64,000 nucleotides of DNA from Cristatella mucedo (GCA_009760855.2 WPIO01000050.1:2040501-2104500), one strand, 5' to 3'; shown: positions 42,400 through 54,457, counted from the first letter of the stretch. Notes: generated by a model not told the origin, from the letters alone. Numbers and translations: made by a program.

Positions 42400-43650
42400 A
42401 TCACACGCCTTTAGTCCATCGGTAGCGCACAAAGTATTGATGCTTTACGGCTGGGGCGTGTTATGGACATCGAAAAGGTGATCACTTGCAACTGAATGAG
42501 TGGGAACATACTTCAGGATGGAAACGGCTGCCCGTTGAACAAGTAACCGCTCAATCATCTGAAGGTCAGCAGTCACTCGTAGCACGCAAGAGATATTAAA
42601 TCACTATCTAGGAGCTGTCAAAAAAACTCGCACAGATAATCAGTACCCCAGAATCAATGTAATGCACTATATCATAGCATGCTAAAGAAAATAACCTTCA
42701 CATTTACACCCACCGTGCTAAGCCTACTGTTCAGGTACTTGTGGTCACCGCTTTGTGGAGCTAAGTTAGGTTATCCGCTTAAAATCATGCACGGGTACGC
42801 AAGTGTTGCAACACGGAGCAAAAATGACTCAATTTTGAGGATCGTTCACGACTGTAGGGCGCAAGTCAGATTAGCGGGTTGATAGCGGTCACTGTAAGCA
42901 CTAATAAAGAAGTAGTCATACTGGCACTGCTTCAGAATATCCTCATTCTACGAGAGTTCCCGAGTACTGAGATCTGATACATTCACAACACTGACTAGGC
43001 TAGGCATTGCTAACTAGGCTAAGCATTGCATTCGTGTGCCTTTCCCAAGTAAATCTAACCGACTGCTTTCGCCATAGTCCACGAAATGCTGCGACGGCCA
43101 ATTTAATGGTCGAAACCTCGTTCGCGATCGCATGGAGCCCAAAAGTTACAGAGTTACAATAAGGTGCCATTAAACTAACGATTGCAAACGCTTTGGACAC
43201 GCTAGATTGTAATGCGATGACTCAGGATAAAACTAACTCTGTGCTGTTAATCTCACTTCCGTTAAAGACCTTAATCGGGCGAGCAAGCAAGATAATTTCG
43301 ACGCTGCCTCCCGAGGACGCAGCTCAGGACCGGCAGGGCCTACGTTAAGAGCCGTCACTCAGAAAATCGGATTCGACTTGCGTGCATAGTTCACCAAACA
43401 TTGGCACCAAGATGATTGCAGCTAGAACAGCGATCAAGACCAGGATTGGCACGCTTCGCTTCGTCTGATGAGAGTGCACAACTTGGTGGAGGCTTACCGA
43501 CAGCTGGATACCCCAAAAATTTTACCACGCGCCAGGCTCGGTAGCAAAATCTTTCGAGCGGCGACTGAGCTGCGAGCCCGCTATTCGCCACCACGACTGA
43601 CACCTGCAGTCTGCGCTCCGATATCGGCCGCGACGCTGTCATGACAAACG
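42400..43650 (-). pseudogene. Tandem-array gene, copy 2 (decayed)
   Basis: Aligns with 37060-38500. The terminal exon relative (42445-42558) keeps its frame (MIERLLVQRAAVSILKYVPT, ending NTPQP-stop). Relatives of the 46-base and 52-base segments (42902-42947 and 43011-43062) keep length and frame. Three of the donors that are good in copy 1 are lost here (GTTATT, GCAATG, ATTAAG), and a short tandem duplication of about 19 bases sits at the 43011 donor. The large exon relative (43391-43642 frame, AQSPLERFCYRAWRVVKFLG) keeps its GTAAGCC donor. Probably a pseudogene; GC donors could in principle be used. Confidence 0.5.
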
Positions 43651-43659
43651 TAGTATGTA

Positions 43660-45140
43660 GTCACTCATGGCCTCGGGTTGGTAGGCCTAAGTTGAGTAAT
43701 ACGCACGAAATAATGCTTGAGTATGCACGCCAAGCAACGCGTAGCAAAAAAGATTACTTCACTTTTGCGATAAGTCGCAGCAGTACTCGCGATTAGATTA
43801 GTGCAGCGAGCGAGGGCATTCTAACTACTAATAAAGAAGTAGACGTTCTGCGGCAAAGAATCTCGCGCCAAGAGAAAGAAGATCGGATGCATTCAGCTTG
43901 CAGGCTAGGCTGAGCATTGCATCCGTAATTAAATCTCTCTGCGTTTTTAATACTGATTGACTGTTTTTGCCTTTATCCAAGAAATAAAGCTACGGAAGGT
44001 AATAAACGGTCCAAACTTCGGACGCAAGCTTATAAAGCATGCTGCGGAAAAGTTGTGTTCAATTTCAGATGCTTTCGACTCGCCTAATTGTAACGCGACA
44101 CCCAGCACGAATCTGACTCTAGACAGCTAATCTCACCTACATTGAGGACCATAAGCAGGCGAGCGAGCTTTTTTCTTCAGACTCTACCTCTCAACAAACT
44201 CACCAAGGGACCGTCAGAGCGTTAATCCGAAGCGGAAACTCAGAAACCCCGGTCTGACTTGCAGGCACTTTTCGGTCACTCGGTGCGCCTTGGCACCCAA
44301 AACTACAGCGACGACGGCTTCGATCGCCACGCTTCGCCGCGTCCGATGCGAGTGCTGCACCTTCCGGCGGCTTACTGGCAGCCGTGTTCCGCGATCCACT
44401 GAGCTCATTCCGGGCTAGGTAGCTTAGTCTTGAGCGGAGCGTCGGACCGGCGAACTCGCTAGTCGCTGCCTCGGAGGGCGCCTGCTGGCGGCCCTCCGAG
44501 CTCGGCCCCGACGGCGTCTGCGTCACAGCCACCGGTTCCCGACGCCGCCTCGCCGAGCGGGTGAGTGAGAGTCGTGCTGTGTCGCGCCGCCTGCGACCGT
44601 CTGGCGCGCCTCGTGCAGACGCTCGCTACTCTCCTTGGGGGCGGCCTCTCGCTCGTCGCTCCGTCGCTGAGAATGAAAAAGCTATTGCTACTAGTATCAC
44701 CTTTCTGGCTAAGATCCGACCAAGTTCTAGAAAGCAACTCAACTTTGCCAATCTGTCTTTCGAAAATTTTGATCGCGACGATTTGCTTGTGTAAGCTATT
44801 ACATGCTCTTCTCAAAATACGTCGCATCATTATCGTTGGCAGACCCATCAAGTCATGCTGCTCGGAAAAATGGTAAGCTATTCACAGGCACTTGTAACCT
44901 TACAAGCATACCCTTCATAGGCGCAAGATTTGGTTCGACAGACGAGAGAGACTAGAAAAACGCAACTAATCCAACGTAACCTTGACCCTGATAAGCGCCT
45001 CGCCCATCCGCTCGCCTCCGTCGGATCGTGGAGTCGACCGAGCTACCGCCGACGAAGGGTTTCGATTGCGATTAGGGCGCCATCCAACTGACCGTTGTCG
45101 TCGATCAGGGCTCGAACGCCAACTTAAAAATCGTCAGGAT
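43660..45140 (-). pseudogene. Tandem-array gene, copy 3 (decayed)
   Basis: A third copy of the unit. The large exon relative near 44370-44665 keeps acceptor TTTTTCATTCTCAG|, the stretch AVTQTPSGPSSEGRQQAPSE and donor GCCA|GTAAGCC, but a one-base insertion (ggaaccggtgg versus ggagcggtgg) and other indels split the frame. The segment near 43950 reads RDLITDAMLSLA with donor GCAAGC. Homology continues through the upstream non-coding part to about 45130. Confidence 0.5.
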
Positions 45141-45269
45141 ACGATAGAAGCGTCAGGCAAGCGCCTGATGAGGAACGGAATGTTCGACTCACCGACATCC
45201 GACGACACTCGCCGCACACAAAAAAACGGCGTAGCCCCAGCTAGTGGCCACCAGTTAGTACACCAAGTT

Positions 45270-45560
45270 TGAGTAACGGACACTGAGTCATGCATAGCTG
45301 AGTATGCATAGCAAGTCAGAACAAAAAGCAACATTCCGCCGATCGGGGAAGACGTTTCAAGCGAGTAGATCAGTGTGCTTCCTGCACCCGATTATTGCAA
45401 GACTTTATAAGGAATTAGACACCCTGAGGAAGCTTAAAATGTCCTCTTTCTACCGCAGGTCAGGAGAAATGAGATTAGATCAGCTCACCTAATTGGATAA
45501 GCTCGGCATTAAATTGGACATATTTTCTTAAGTAATCTGATCGACTGCATGCGATTTAAT
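45270..45560 (-). pseudogene. Tandem-array gene, copy 4 (fragment)
   Basis: Only the central small-exon region is left. The relative of the 52-base exon (about 45485-45540) has an in-frame TAA, and the relative of the 46-base segment reads KEDILSFLRVSNSL then a stop. Confidence 0.45.
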
Positions 45561-45589
45561 TCAACTAATGCAATGAAGGACAATTGATA

Positions 45590-46255
45590 ATAAAAACAAT
45601 ACGTTCTTATAGGCGCCCAGAGGACCGAATATCTTTCTAGGCACTTTACAGATGCTGTATAGAAAGCATTACCACATGATTTATGGTAATATCGGCATTC
45701 AGCAGGCACAGTGTAGGCAGGCATGTTCCCACGAATGACGAATAACAAAGACCGACAAAATGATGTAATAAGTAGGTGATTTTTAAGCGAATGTCGTCGA
45801 TGATGTTCGAAAGCGGGCGCGGACTATGGCGCTGCTTTTGTAATGTGCAGCTGCTTCGTAACATGTCAGGGGATATTTTTCACGTGCTTAGGCGGAGCGT
45901 TCCAGTATTTGGGAGCATACAAACTAAAGGCGCGGTCTCCAAAGAATTTGAGGTTCGTTTGAGGTGCAGGTAAGCGATTGGATTCCGAAAGGCGAACGGT
46001 ACGATGCTTAACATGGGGTGCGAGTAGATTTTATAGCTATGCTGGAGTCAAAGAATGATAGGACTAACAAGGGAGGAACAGAACCTTAGAGTCGATGCAT
46101 TGCTTGGCTGGAAGCCAGTGCAGGTTGGCGAGAAGTGGTGCGATGTGGTAATTGCGATGCTCATGACGGACAAGCCTACCAGCAGAGTTCTGCACCAGCT
46201 GTAAGCACCTGATTGCAAAAGCCGGTAGACAGCTAGCAGTGACAGAAGTCGAGAC
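45590..46255 (-). mobile_element. L2-like family A, 3' part
   Basis: Tail 'ggcgcccagaggaccgaatatctttctaggcactttacagatgctg' at 45613-45658; the body reaches 'ccggtagacagctagcagtga' near 46240. Confidence 0.78.
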
Positions 46256-46429
46256 GGGATATCACAAATGCATGGACCATTTTCGACGTGGTACCCCTAG
46301 GCAAGCTCGAATTTTAGCAATGGAAGGGCAAATTTAATACACGGTTTCGCAATTTAATAAATGGCCTGGATCTCGGTTACTTTCCAAAAGAGCATATTGC
46401 TAAAATTCGCGTTTTGATCAATGATAGCA

Positions 46430-46575
46430 AAAGCTCTTGGTACGCTTGATTGCAATGCAACGCCCAGCACGGAACTGACTTTAGACTAACTTTCGGTAAA
46501 TACTGCAAGCTGGCAAGCCAGCAAGTTACCGCAATCGCTGTCTTCTGATGACCCAGCTTAAAGAGCGATTAGTTT
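46430..46575 (-). repeat. Small remnant of the tandem unit
   Basis: 'cttgattgcaatgcaacgcccagcac' and 'actgcaagctggcaagccagcaag' match the segment at about 37995-38095. Confidence 0.5.
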
Positions 46576-47268
46576 CGCTTTTTTTAACTTCACCCTGCTA
46601 CTGAATGGGTAGCTCATCGGTGCGGTTATGCACGTTCGACGCCATTCAGCTCCGTTCTGGTAATGTCTCGTCATGCTTTTTGAGTGGCGTGATAGGCTTG
46701 CTTTTTTTTAGTTTCTGTTGCTGCCCGGTTTGAAATGTGATGTTTGCGATCAAGGTGGAATGTGACTTGATTTATGGCATTCGTAGTTTATGGGCCGATT
46801 GTGTTTATGGCCTTGTTATTCCCGCTGAGGCCAGTTTATGGCTCAGCGGAGTTTATGGCGGTGATGGTTTAACGGATTTTACGTCAAGTTGTGCAAAGGC
46901 CAGGCAATTGCAACTAGGACGCTGGGTAGGGCGGTCGTGAGCTGGACTGCTGCGGAGATCGTGTGAATAAAAGTCTTCTAAAGCCCGATACTGTAATGAG
47001 CTGTCCGTCTTGTGAGTTCTCTCGAGACAGGGACGGCGATTGGCGAGTATGCGTTTCGGATGGGCGCTTCGGCGGCCGCCTGGTTACGACGTGGCAAGAG
47101 CGTCGCTGGACTTGACTCGCTACGGTAATTGCTTGTCCCGACAGATAATCGGTGAGTTCAACTTTAATAGCTTCCGCATCTTTCTGCGTTTGGCTGACAC
47201 ACATTTTGACCGTCTTTCGTTCCGTGGTTACCAAGGGCAGTGACGGGAGTACAGCAAGTAAGTAAATG
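46576..47268. other. No gene; TTTATGG repeats and an inverted repeat
   Basis: Five copies of (a/t)gtttatgg or a close variant lie between 46770 and 46865. A perfect 8-bp inverted repeat (CCGCTGAG/CTCAGCGG, 46822-46829 and 46842-46849) flanks one of them. Opposed short frames at 46914-47243 have no motif. Confidence 0.5.
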
Positions 47269-47271
47269 CTT

Positions 47272-47450
47272 GGTGAGCCGCGATGGCAAACTAGGAAGGC
47301 GTTTGCTTTTCACGACCTAGGACCTGAGGTTGTGGGTTCGAATCCTTTGGTGGGCAATCCTTGATTTCCTCTGCAAGTGGTGGTGATAGCCGTAACGGCT
47401 CTTCGATCACTATACAAAAAAAGACTGTTAAATCAGCTGGTATTTTTGTC
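47272..47450 (+). mobile_element. SINE-A (tRNA-derived)
   Basis: Well preserved: box B 'gggttcgaatcc', body 'ctgcaagtggtggtgatagccgtaacggctcttc', end 'ctgttaaatcagctggtattttt'. Confidence 0.88.
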
Positions 47451-47459
47451 GCTAATTCA

Positions 47460-47515
47460 AGAGCCTTTTTGATGTAGCAGCAGAGGAGCCTTACCGGCTA
47501 TCACCTGGTTTACAA
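47460..47515 (-). mobile_element. SINE-A 3' fragment
   Basis: 'gcagaggagccttaccggctatcacc' corresponds to the SINE-A body on the minus strand. Confidence 0.55.
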
Positions 47516-47605
47516 ATAAGAATATCCTATTTTAATAATAAGTGAAAGCTGAGCTGCTATTCGATGCTAAGATTGCAGCAATCAAATAAAATAAATAAAT
47601 AAATG

Positions 47606-47775
47606 CTAGCTGATTTAACAGCCTCTTTTTGTATAGCGACAGAAGAGCCTTTATGGCTATCACCACCGCTTGCAGTGGCGATACAGGGTCGCCCACCGCA
47701 GGATTCGAATCCACGACTTTGGGGCCGAGGTCGTGGAAAGCAACTGCCTTACCTAGTGAGCCATTACGTCTCACG
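47606..47775 (-). mobile_element. SINE-A (tRNA-derived)
   Basis: A near full-length minus-strand copy with box B 'ggattcgaatcc' and an (AAATA)n tail at 47585-47604. It faces the copy at 47272-47450, so the two form an inverted pair about 155 bases apart. Confidence 0.9.
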
Positions 47776-47946
47776 CCTCAATCTTAGCATCGTACGATAA
47801 TAGCTGGTTCTAATTCCCACCTGCTTCTATCCAAATATTGGAAAACTCTCTGGTCGTTACCAAATACTGCCAATTAAGGCTTTCTCTCGCTTGTGAACGT
47901 CTTTGCTAGCGTCCCTGCCTCCTACAATCTTCTATATATATTTATC

Positions 47947-48103
<157 letters not shown>

Positions 48104-48149
48104 ACATAAAACATTGCCCACGCACGCGAGGCAAGCGTGCATATTTACT

Positions 48150-48840
48150 TTCAAGAGAACACATCAACTGCTTGCTGGCCTACCGGCCATGCAATCTGGC
48201 GCTTACAGCTGGTGCAAAACTCTGCAGCTAGGCTTGTTTGTCGTGAGAGTCGCAGTTGCCACATCATACCCTTTTTCACAGACCTGCACTGGCTACCAGT
48301 CAAGAAACGGATTGACTTCAAGGTTTTGTCACTCACTTTCAGGTCACTTCATTATTTGGTTCCAGCCTATCTCTCAGATCTACTCCCCACCAGGCCAAGC
48401 ACCGTACCACCCACTTATCGGAATCTAACAGTTTACCAATACCTCGTACAAACCTCAAATCCTGTGGAGACCGTGCATTTAGTTCGTATGCTCCCAAAGT
48501 TTGGAACTCCTTTCCGACTTTCGTCACAACATCCCCTGACTTGACTACATTTAAAAAGAACTTAAAACGCACCTATTTAGGACAGCATTTAGTAGGTCCC
48601 TGTGATTCGTCCTTCATGTGCTTATGCGTGCTGACACTGCACTAACCAGACTTGCATGCCAACCCTGTGCAATTCATCCCTAACCATGTTATTTTTGTTG
48701 TTTGTTGAGCATGGCACCAGTAACCATTCGATTGTGCTTCCTTTGCAGCAAATGTAAAGCACCTAGAAATAGATTGAGTTCTCTGAGGGCGCTATATCAA
48801 GTGTATTATTATTATTATTATTATTATCATCAACCTTTTA
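48150..48840 (+). mobile_element. L2-like family A, best-preserved 3' part
   Basis: The frame 48137-48544 reads LQLVQNSAARLVCRESRSC, LHWLPVKKRIDFKVLSLTFR and SLHYLVPAYLSDLLPTRPST, the L2 RT C-terminus. It continues to the tail 'aaagcacctagaaatagattgagttctctgagggcgctatatcaagtg' and (ATT)n at 48805-48835. It starts directly after the (TC)n tract. Confidence 0.92.
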
Positions 48841-50068
48841 ACCATTTAAGCACACAGGAGTGCTCTTGCATGCCGGTTTCTGTATCTTAGGGCACTATGA
48901 AGATAAACCCTGGGGCAATTATCAGCTGGACATGAAAGACCCAAGCCGAGGCTAATTCGTGTGTAGCCGATCTATTGGGAAGGATCGTTATCGGTAGCAA
49001 ATGATAAGAGTTTGCTTGGTGCAAGATAGTACGATACAGCGTAGCTATTGCACGCCGCCCTGACTTACACTATCACAATCGTATGCATGTATGGGTGCAT
49101 TATGCTGCCTTGATTAAAGGACGCGCTTCATTCTTCCTTTCAGACAAGCTTCTCTGCAAGTGAAATCCTTTTAAGCCACGGTGCTAGATTCCAAAGTCTC
49201 TTAGATCTTGGAGGGCTTAAAGTTGCATTCTCGCTTAGTCCGTTGGATTCTTCATTGAGATGATTTGAGTAGATCACAGCGGCACTCGTTTTCATATAGC
49301 TTGACTCCGCTGTCAGGGCTTGTGCATAGTCGCCATAATTCCTTTAAAATATTGTAATTCAAGTCAGCAGCGTTCTTGCTATGCAAGTTCCGGTCTTGAA
49401 TTTTACAACGCAAGCAATTTTATCGCAGTAAGCCCAAGAGGGACCGACGTTGACATTGCCATAAGCAGCCCATCACGACGAGGTGAAAAGGTAGCGTCGA
49501 GCGGCCGTACGCTTCCCGACAGCCGGCCCGATCTCTGAACCCCGACCACTCTACGCAATTAGTGAGCAGGTTGGCTTTCTAGTTTTTTAAAACAATCGCA
49601 AAGCCCTAATTCGTTGGAATCACGTGCTAGCATCGCCGACTCTGGGGGGCTCTGCATGTAATTGGCCGCCACCTTGCAGCTGCATGGAAATTAGACACCC
49701 AGATATAACGCCGCGAACACGAATCGCCACAATCTTCAGAACTAGCACAGCAGCATTGACAACCTTGAAATTCAAAACAGAAAAGAGTGAACCTTGAGCG
49801 CAGCTCAGCAGAGCGATATGCGGTGTGGAATAGAAAGCTTGTTTTGCGGACCAGAAATTGCTGGGTTTGAGTGTTGACGCGACTTTTTACGTTCTACGCC
49901 TGGAAGTCATTTTTCCTTTATTAGCTCCTTCTACGTGCTGAGTGTTAAAACGTGAGAAGCCGGTCACCTTTTTACATCCACAATTTATTTGCACAATACT
50001 TCGCTCGTTTATCGCACTTTGATGCTAAATATGACCGTCAGACACTGAAAAGAAGACGGATAATAATG
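48841..50068. other. No gene recognised
   Basis: Unique-looking sequence with no motif and no splice chain found. Confidence 0.4.
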
Positions 50069-50069
50069 A

Positions 50070-50210
50070 TAATAATAACAATAAAAACAATGCACTCGAT
50101 GAAGCGCCCTCAGAGAACTCAGTCTCTTTCTAGGCGCTTTACATTTGCCGGAAAGGGAAGTGCAATTGAATGGCGAGTCAAATCATGCTTGATAAACAAA
50201 CGATCGAAGT
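50070..50210 (-). mobile_element. L2-like family A tail
   Basis: 'gatgaagcgccctcagagaactcagtctctttctaggcgctttacatttgccgg' and 'catgcttgataaac'. Confidence 0.85.
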
Positions 50211-50371
50211 TGTCGAATATTTTACTCTATCGAATGAACTCGTTAGTTGAACGAAAACGGGGCACATTCAAGATAAGCCTGCGTATATTTTCCTAGCTCG
50301 AACATCCAGCGAGCGCCACCTGCGGTACTTCTTCCCACCCACCCCCTTTTCAGTAGTCTAGAGGAACATAC

Positions 50372-50540
50372 CTGGCCTACGGACGGACGGACGGACGAAT
50401 CCGCACGTGCACCTGTGACGTTGCAGCTCTCAACTTCTACAGTGGCTGGCGAGCTGCAATGGAGAGCCTCGGGAAGCTCGTCGCATCGCATGGCGACTTC
50501 AGCTGGTGCTGTACGCATCGAAGCCGGCGAGTTCGGTGGG
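50372..50540 (-). CDS. Candidate internal exon, unknown gene
   Basis: Acceptor GTTTCTCTTAG|CCCACC and consensus donor GGCCAG|GTATGT. It encodes 56 residues, for example PPNSPASMRTAPAEVAMRCD and ATVEVESCNVTGARADSSVR. CpG-rich. An overlapping plus-strand frame is also open, so the strand is not secure. No partner exon found. Confidence 0.35.
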
Positions 50541-51540
50541 CTAAGAGAAACACGGCCTCCTACACCCATCCCGGCGCCCGCGACGGTGCGAGCCGGGTGC
50601 TGGCCACGAGCAGCTAATTGATCCTCCCTCGTTGTCAGTCGAGCGATGCTGCTAATTAGCTCGAGTAGAGTTTCAATCCGAACGTGTGGGGGTCAATTAA
50701 TTATTGCACCACCGATTGAGCAGGAAGGCAACAGATGCGCTTTTGTGCTCTGCCGGTGACTCGCACACCGCCGCCTGGGATTGTTTGCTCTCTGGCCCCT
50801 CGGATAACGACGGCCTGTCATCTGCCTGACGGCTCGCTCAATAGTCGCATCCAGTTACTCGGTCCTTATGGCTTCCGCATAACAATGTGCAAAGTTGATA
50901 TTCCAGCCAGCCTGCACGAGGGCACAAGCTGTCGCGCTGTCAACTTTGCTGCGACTCGCAGCGTCTCGACCAGCTGTGGCGGACCGCTCTCTCTCGGATT
51001 GCAGCAGCTCGCCGCCGCTACGAAACTGGACGGCAGAGTGGGGCGAGGCATTTGCAGCAGCACTCTGGCCGAAGATGTCAATGCCAGCCAACGGACTGAC
51101 ATGGGCCGCTTTCAGTGAGGCGCATAGCAAAGCACGACAAAGCACTCTCCGTCCACGGTTACAGTCGGAGGCATCTGCCGCTTGCGGAAGCTACCGAACG
51201 CGGGGCAACACTCGTAGGGCCGGTCGAGAGGATCCTGTGCAGCTTGATGAAGATGATGAGCTCGATCAGCCGCGCTACAGCTTCGATGGCGCTTTGCAAT
51301 TACCGCGATCGGCGAGCCCCTATTAAGCGAACTCTATCTCAACCTGCTCATAGTCTAACGCCAGTTCAACTGCACCTGTTCCTATTTCTAGCCGTGCTAT
51401 TCGGCTGCTCTTGTACCCGCACTTGTTCTCCTTTGCCGCGCACCTGCTTCTGCTCTTGCCTGCGCCCACTGCTCGCGCGGCTGCCACACAGTTCACCCGG
51501 TTCCACCTAGATACTGCAGAGCTATTCGCTTTAAAGCAAA
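50541..51540. other. CpG-rich stretch with overlapping open frames
   Basis: Plus frames at 50735-51118 and 50895-51326 and minus frames at 50855-51145 overlap. The end of the second (REDPVQLDEDDELDQPRYSF) looks most protein-like, but no splice chain or domain supports it. Could be a promoter or first-exon region. Confidence 0.3.
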
Positions 51541-51885
51541 CCGTCTAGTCATGACGTTCGAAAACCAAGCGCCTGACTAGGGCAAAAGCAAATTTTGATT
51601 GTGAGCTATAGCTGCAGCACTCTTTGGGGGCTAGGGTACCTTCGCTAGGCTAATCTATAGACAGTAGGTGCATAGGCATTTTTAATTAAATACCTGAAAT
51701 ACGATCACCCATCATCTTAGTTAAAGCACTCTTGCCAATATAATATACTAGTTTCATAACCTTCATCGATATTTGTTATTTTGGATCTCGCCTGCAAATG
51801 GTGTCGTTAATTGAGATTCCTTTTCTAGACTTTGGGCTACCTGTTGCATTACTTGTATAAATATAATAAATAAATTCAATATTCA
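51541..51885. other. No gene recognised
   Basis: AT-rich toward the end, nothing assigned. Confidence 0.4.
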
Positions 51886-51887
51886 TT

Positions 51888-52028
51888 ATTCATTTGCTTA
51901 GTTTCCCAAGAGAACTTAATCTCTATTCAGACTCTTCACATCTGCCATGGGGCTCGAGCCCACGACCTCGGCGAGACCTTGATCGGGGCGAGCACATTGA
52001 CCACTGGGCCAAACCAGTGCGGCGTATA
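51888..52028 (-). mobile_element. SINE-B
   Basis: 'agagaacttaatctctattcagactcttcac' (L2-like tail) and 'ggggctcgagcccacgacctcgg' (box B), with 'cattgaccactgggccaaaccag' as the head, all on the minus strand. Confidence 0.85.
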
Positions 52029-52685
52029 GGAGCTTACCATTTTCTAGATTCTCCTTTTTTTAGCTAGCCAATATTAGATCAAACTGGCAGGACTTCAGAA
52101 AGTCGTACTTACTTCTACGACAATTCTATAGTACTGAACACATCTTTTCTTATGCTGCTGACTGCTCTATTTCGTTCTATTTTTTAACTATGTGGCAACT
52201 TCTAAGCCGCATACTTTCTTGACGGTCTTTTTTTCTCAGCTGTACTTCACACTCGTCCTTTGCTGCGTGTGATGAAGTCCGTGATGCACACTCGTCTAAA
52301 TTGGCTTGGTCTTGACTGCTGCGCCATAGAAACCCTCCCTCCCCCGAAGCATAGCACCCTTTCAATTTATTGACTTAATTGAATTTATTGACTTTGTAAA
52401 GTAACAGATGCAGACACTTTTATCTCCTCCGATTCTAAACTTATTGCATATGCCAAAATAAGCCTCCTTAATCTCCCTCGTCTCATGGAGCAGCGAGATT
52501 TTACTGCTTGTTTAACATTGATCGTTGGCATGGAATTCCCCTTGCAAGCTACGAATCAAGAAATAATATAATGGGGCTTCCGGAGAGTACCAGACGCCTG
52601 ACAGCAAGCTAAACTCGTCTGAATTACCTCGACGTTTCTCAGCTAACAGAATAAGCAATACATTTTCTCGCGCGTATCTGTGAGC
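52029..52685. other. No gene recognised
   Basis: Unassigned. A minus frame at 52177-52365 has no motif. Confidence 0.4.
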
Positions 52686-52689
52686 ATAT

Positions 52690-52915
52690 AGGTTTGTGTG
52701 TTCTCCTGTGTTTGCATGTGTGAGTGTGTGCGTGAGTTCGTGCACGCATTCACTTTGTGTGTGCATGTGTGTGAGTGTGACTGTGAATGTGAGTGTGAGT
52801 GTGAGTGTGATTGTGATCGTGTGTGCGTGTGAGTGCGAGGTGTGTGTGTGTGTGTGTGTGCTTTGGTGCATTATTGTGTGTATGCGTGTGTGTATGTGCA
52901 CATGTGTACGTACGC
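52690..52915. repeat. Imperfect (TG)n tract with GTGAGT hexamers
   Basis: Runs of TG broken by A and C. The Thr/His and Val/Cys frames over it are repeat artefacts. Confidence 0.9.
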
Positions 52916-52967
52916 GCGTTTGCTTGAAGCTGCTATATCCTCACGATTCTGTTTAGGACTGACCATG

Positions 52968-53154
<187 letters not shown>

Positions 53155-53159
53155 TGCTG

Positions 53160-53785
53160 TTTGCAGCTCACAGTATGCTTAAGGCCGGATGCAGTGCATT
53201 GAGTCTGACGTCATTGCATGATTATCGAGCGCCTTAGCATGGAGCTCTGGGATGAGCCTGGTGGATTCTAAATCGCCGTGCAACTACTGACTTCTCAGAT
53301 CAGTCTATTTCTCGGATCCCTGGGGGCCTTTCAGCAGTAGCAGAAGTCTCAGAAACGCTTATAACCTTGATCATTCACGAGTAACTCCAAATTTAGTCAG
53401 GCACACACGTTTGATTGTTCGCTGACCAAGCTGATGAACCTACCCTGCTTCCGGACACGCTTGCAACTTTCTCGTGCAAAATCTTGACCCAAGGACGTAA
53501 AATTCGCATAGTCTTAATGAGAACACTGTACCCTTGCATCGTAAGGCATAATCTCACCGATGTCACAAGGCCATAATGATCCCACAAATCTGTGAGCATT
53601 CTATGTTCATCATCGTACATATTAAAGGAAAAATTAAAGAAATATTTCAAAATAAATTTAAATAATTGTATAATCAAACCTAATTTAATGTGCATATTTA
53701 TATCGGGTTCGAGCTGGCTATTCTCCTTTGGGTCAGCGCCGGCTTTCGAATAGGCATTGACTAAATAATAACAATATTAATATCA
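53160..53785. other. No gene recognised
   Basis: A 100-aa minus frame (53393-53695) in mixed sequence has no recognised motif. Confidence 0.4.
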
Positions 53786-53789
53786 GTAG

Positions 53790-53945
53790 TAGTAGTAATA
53801 TTGATACCTTTAATATAACGCCCTCAGAGAACTCACTCTCTTTCTAGGCACTTTAAATCAGCTGCAAAGGAAGCACGATCAAATGGTTAGTGGTGGCATG
53901 CTCCATAAACAACGAAAATAGCCTGGTTAGGAGTGACTTTCATTT
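53790..53945 (-). mobile_element. L2-like family A tail
   Basis: 'ataacgccctcagagaactcactctctttctaggcactttaaatcagctgcaaagg' and 'catgctccataaac'. Confidence 0.85.
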
Positions 53946-54289
53946 ATTCTATATATTATATGAGTGAACTAAACCACGTTTTGGACATACAAAATTGTAT
54001 AGATTGGTATTAGAACATAATTTCACTCCGCTTTACAAATAACCGCGGCTGCCAATATTGTAACGTGAATTATATGTTACACAACAAATGCGCGAAACAT
54101 GGGCGTGAACAAAGACATACTCTCTACTCGCAAAGTCAGTTTAGTGGTCATTCAAAAGCTTCATTCATCTAGCGACACACAAGGGCTTTCGCCGCTATAA
54201 CCATTTTTTCAAGACAAGAAAGAATTACTTTGCACAGCAAGCTCGCACCCGCGATTGGGGTCGTTTAGAAAAAGGGGCGGTTGATTCAA

Positions 54290-54455
54290 CCACCACATTT
54301 ATTGAGTGGTAAAAAAGCCTTGGCGACTATAATTTCCTCCCCCTGCTTGCAATCGGCTGTACAGGATTGGCCACTGGAGGGCTTGAATCCGCGACCCAGG
54401 TTATTAAATACGGAATTCTTGCCCCTGGGCTAAACCCGGAGCTGAAAAGCAACGG
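54290..54455 (-). mobile_element. SINE-A-like, degenerate
   Basis: 'ccttggcgactataatttcctccccctgcttgcaatcgg' and 'gggcttgaatccgcgaccc' (box B), ending 'gcccctgggctaaaccc'. Confidence 0.6.
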
Positions 54456-54457
54456 TC

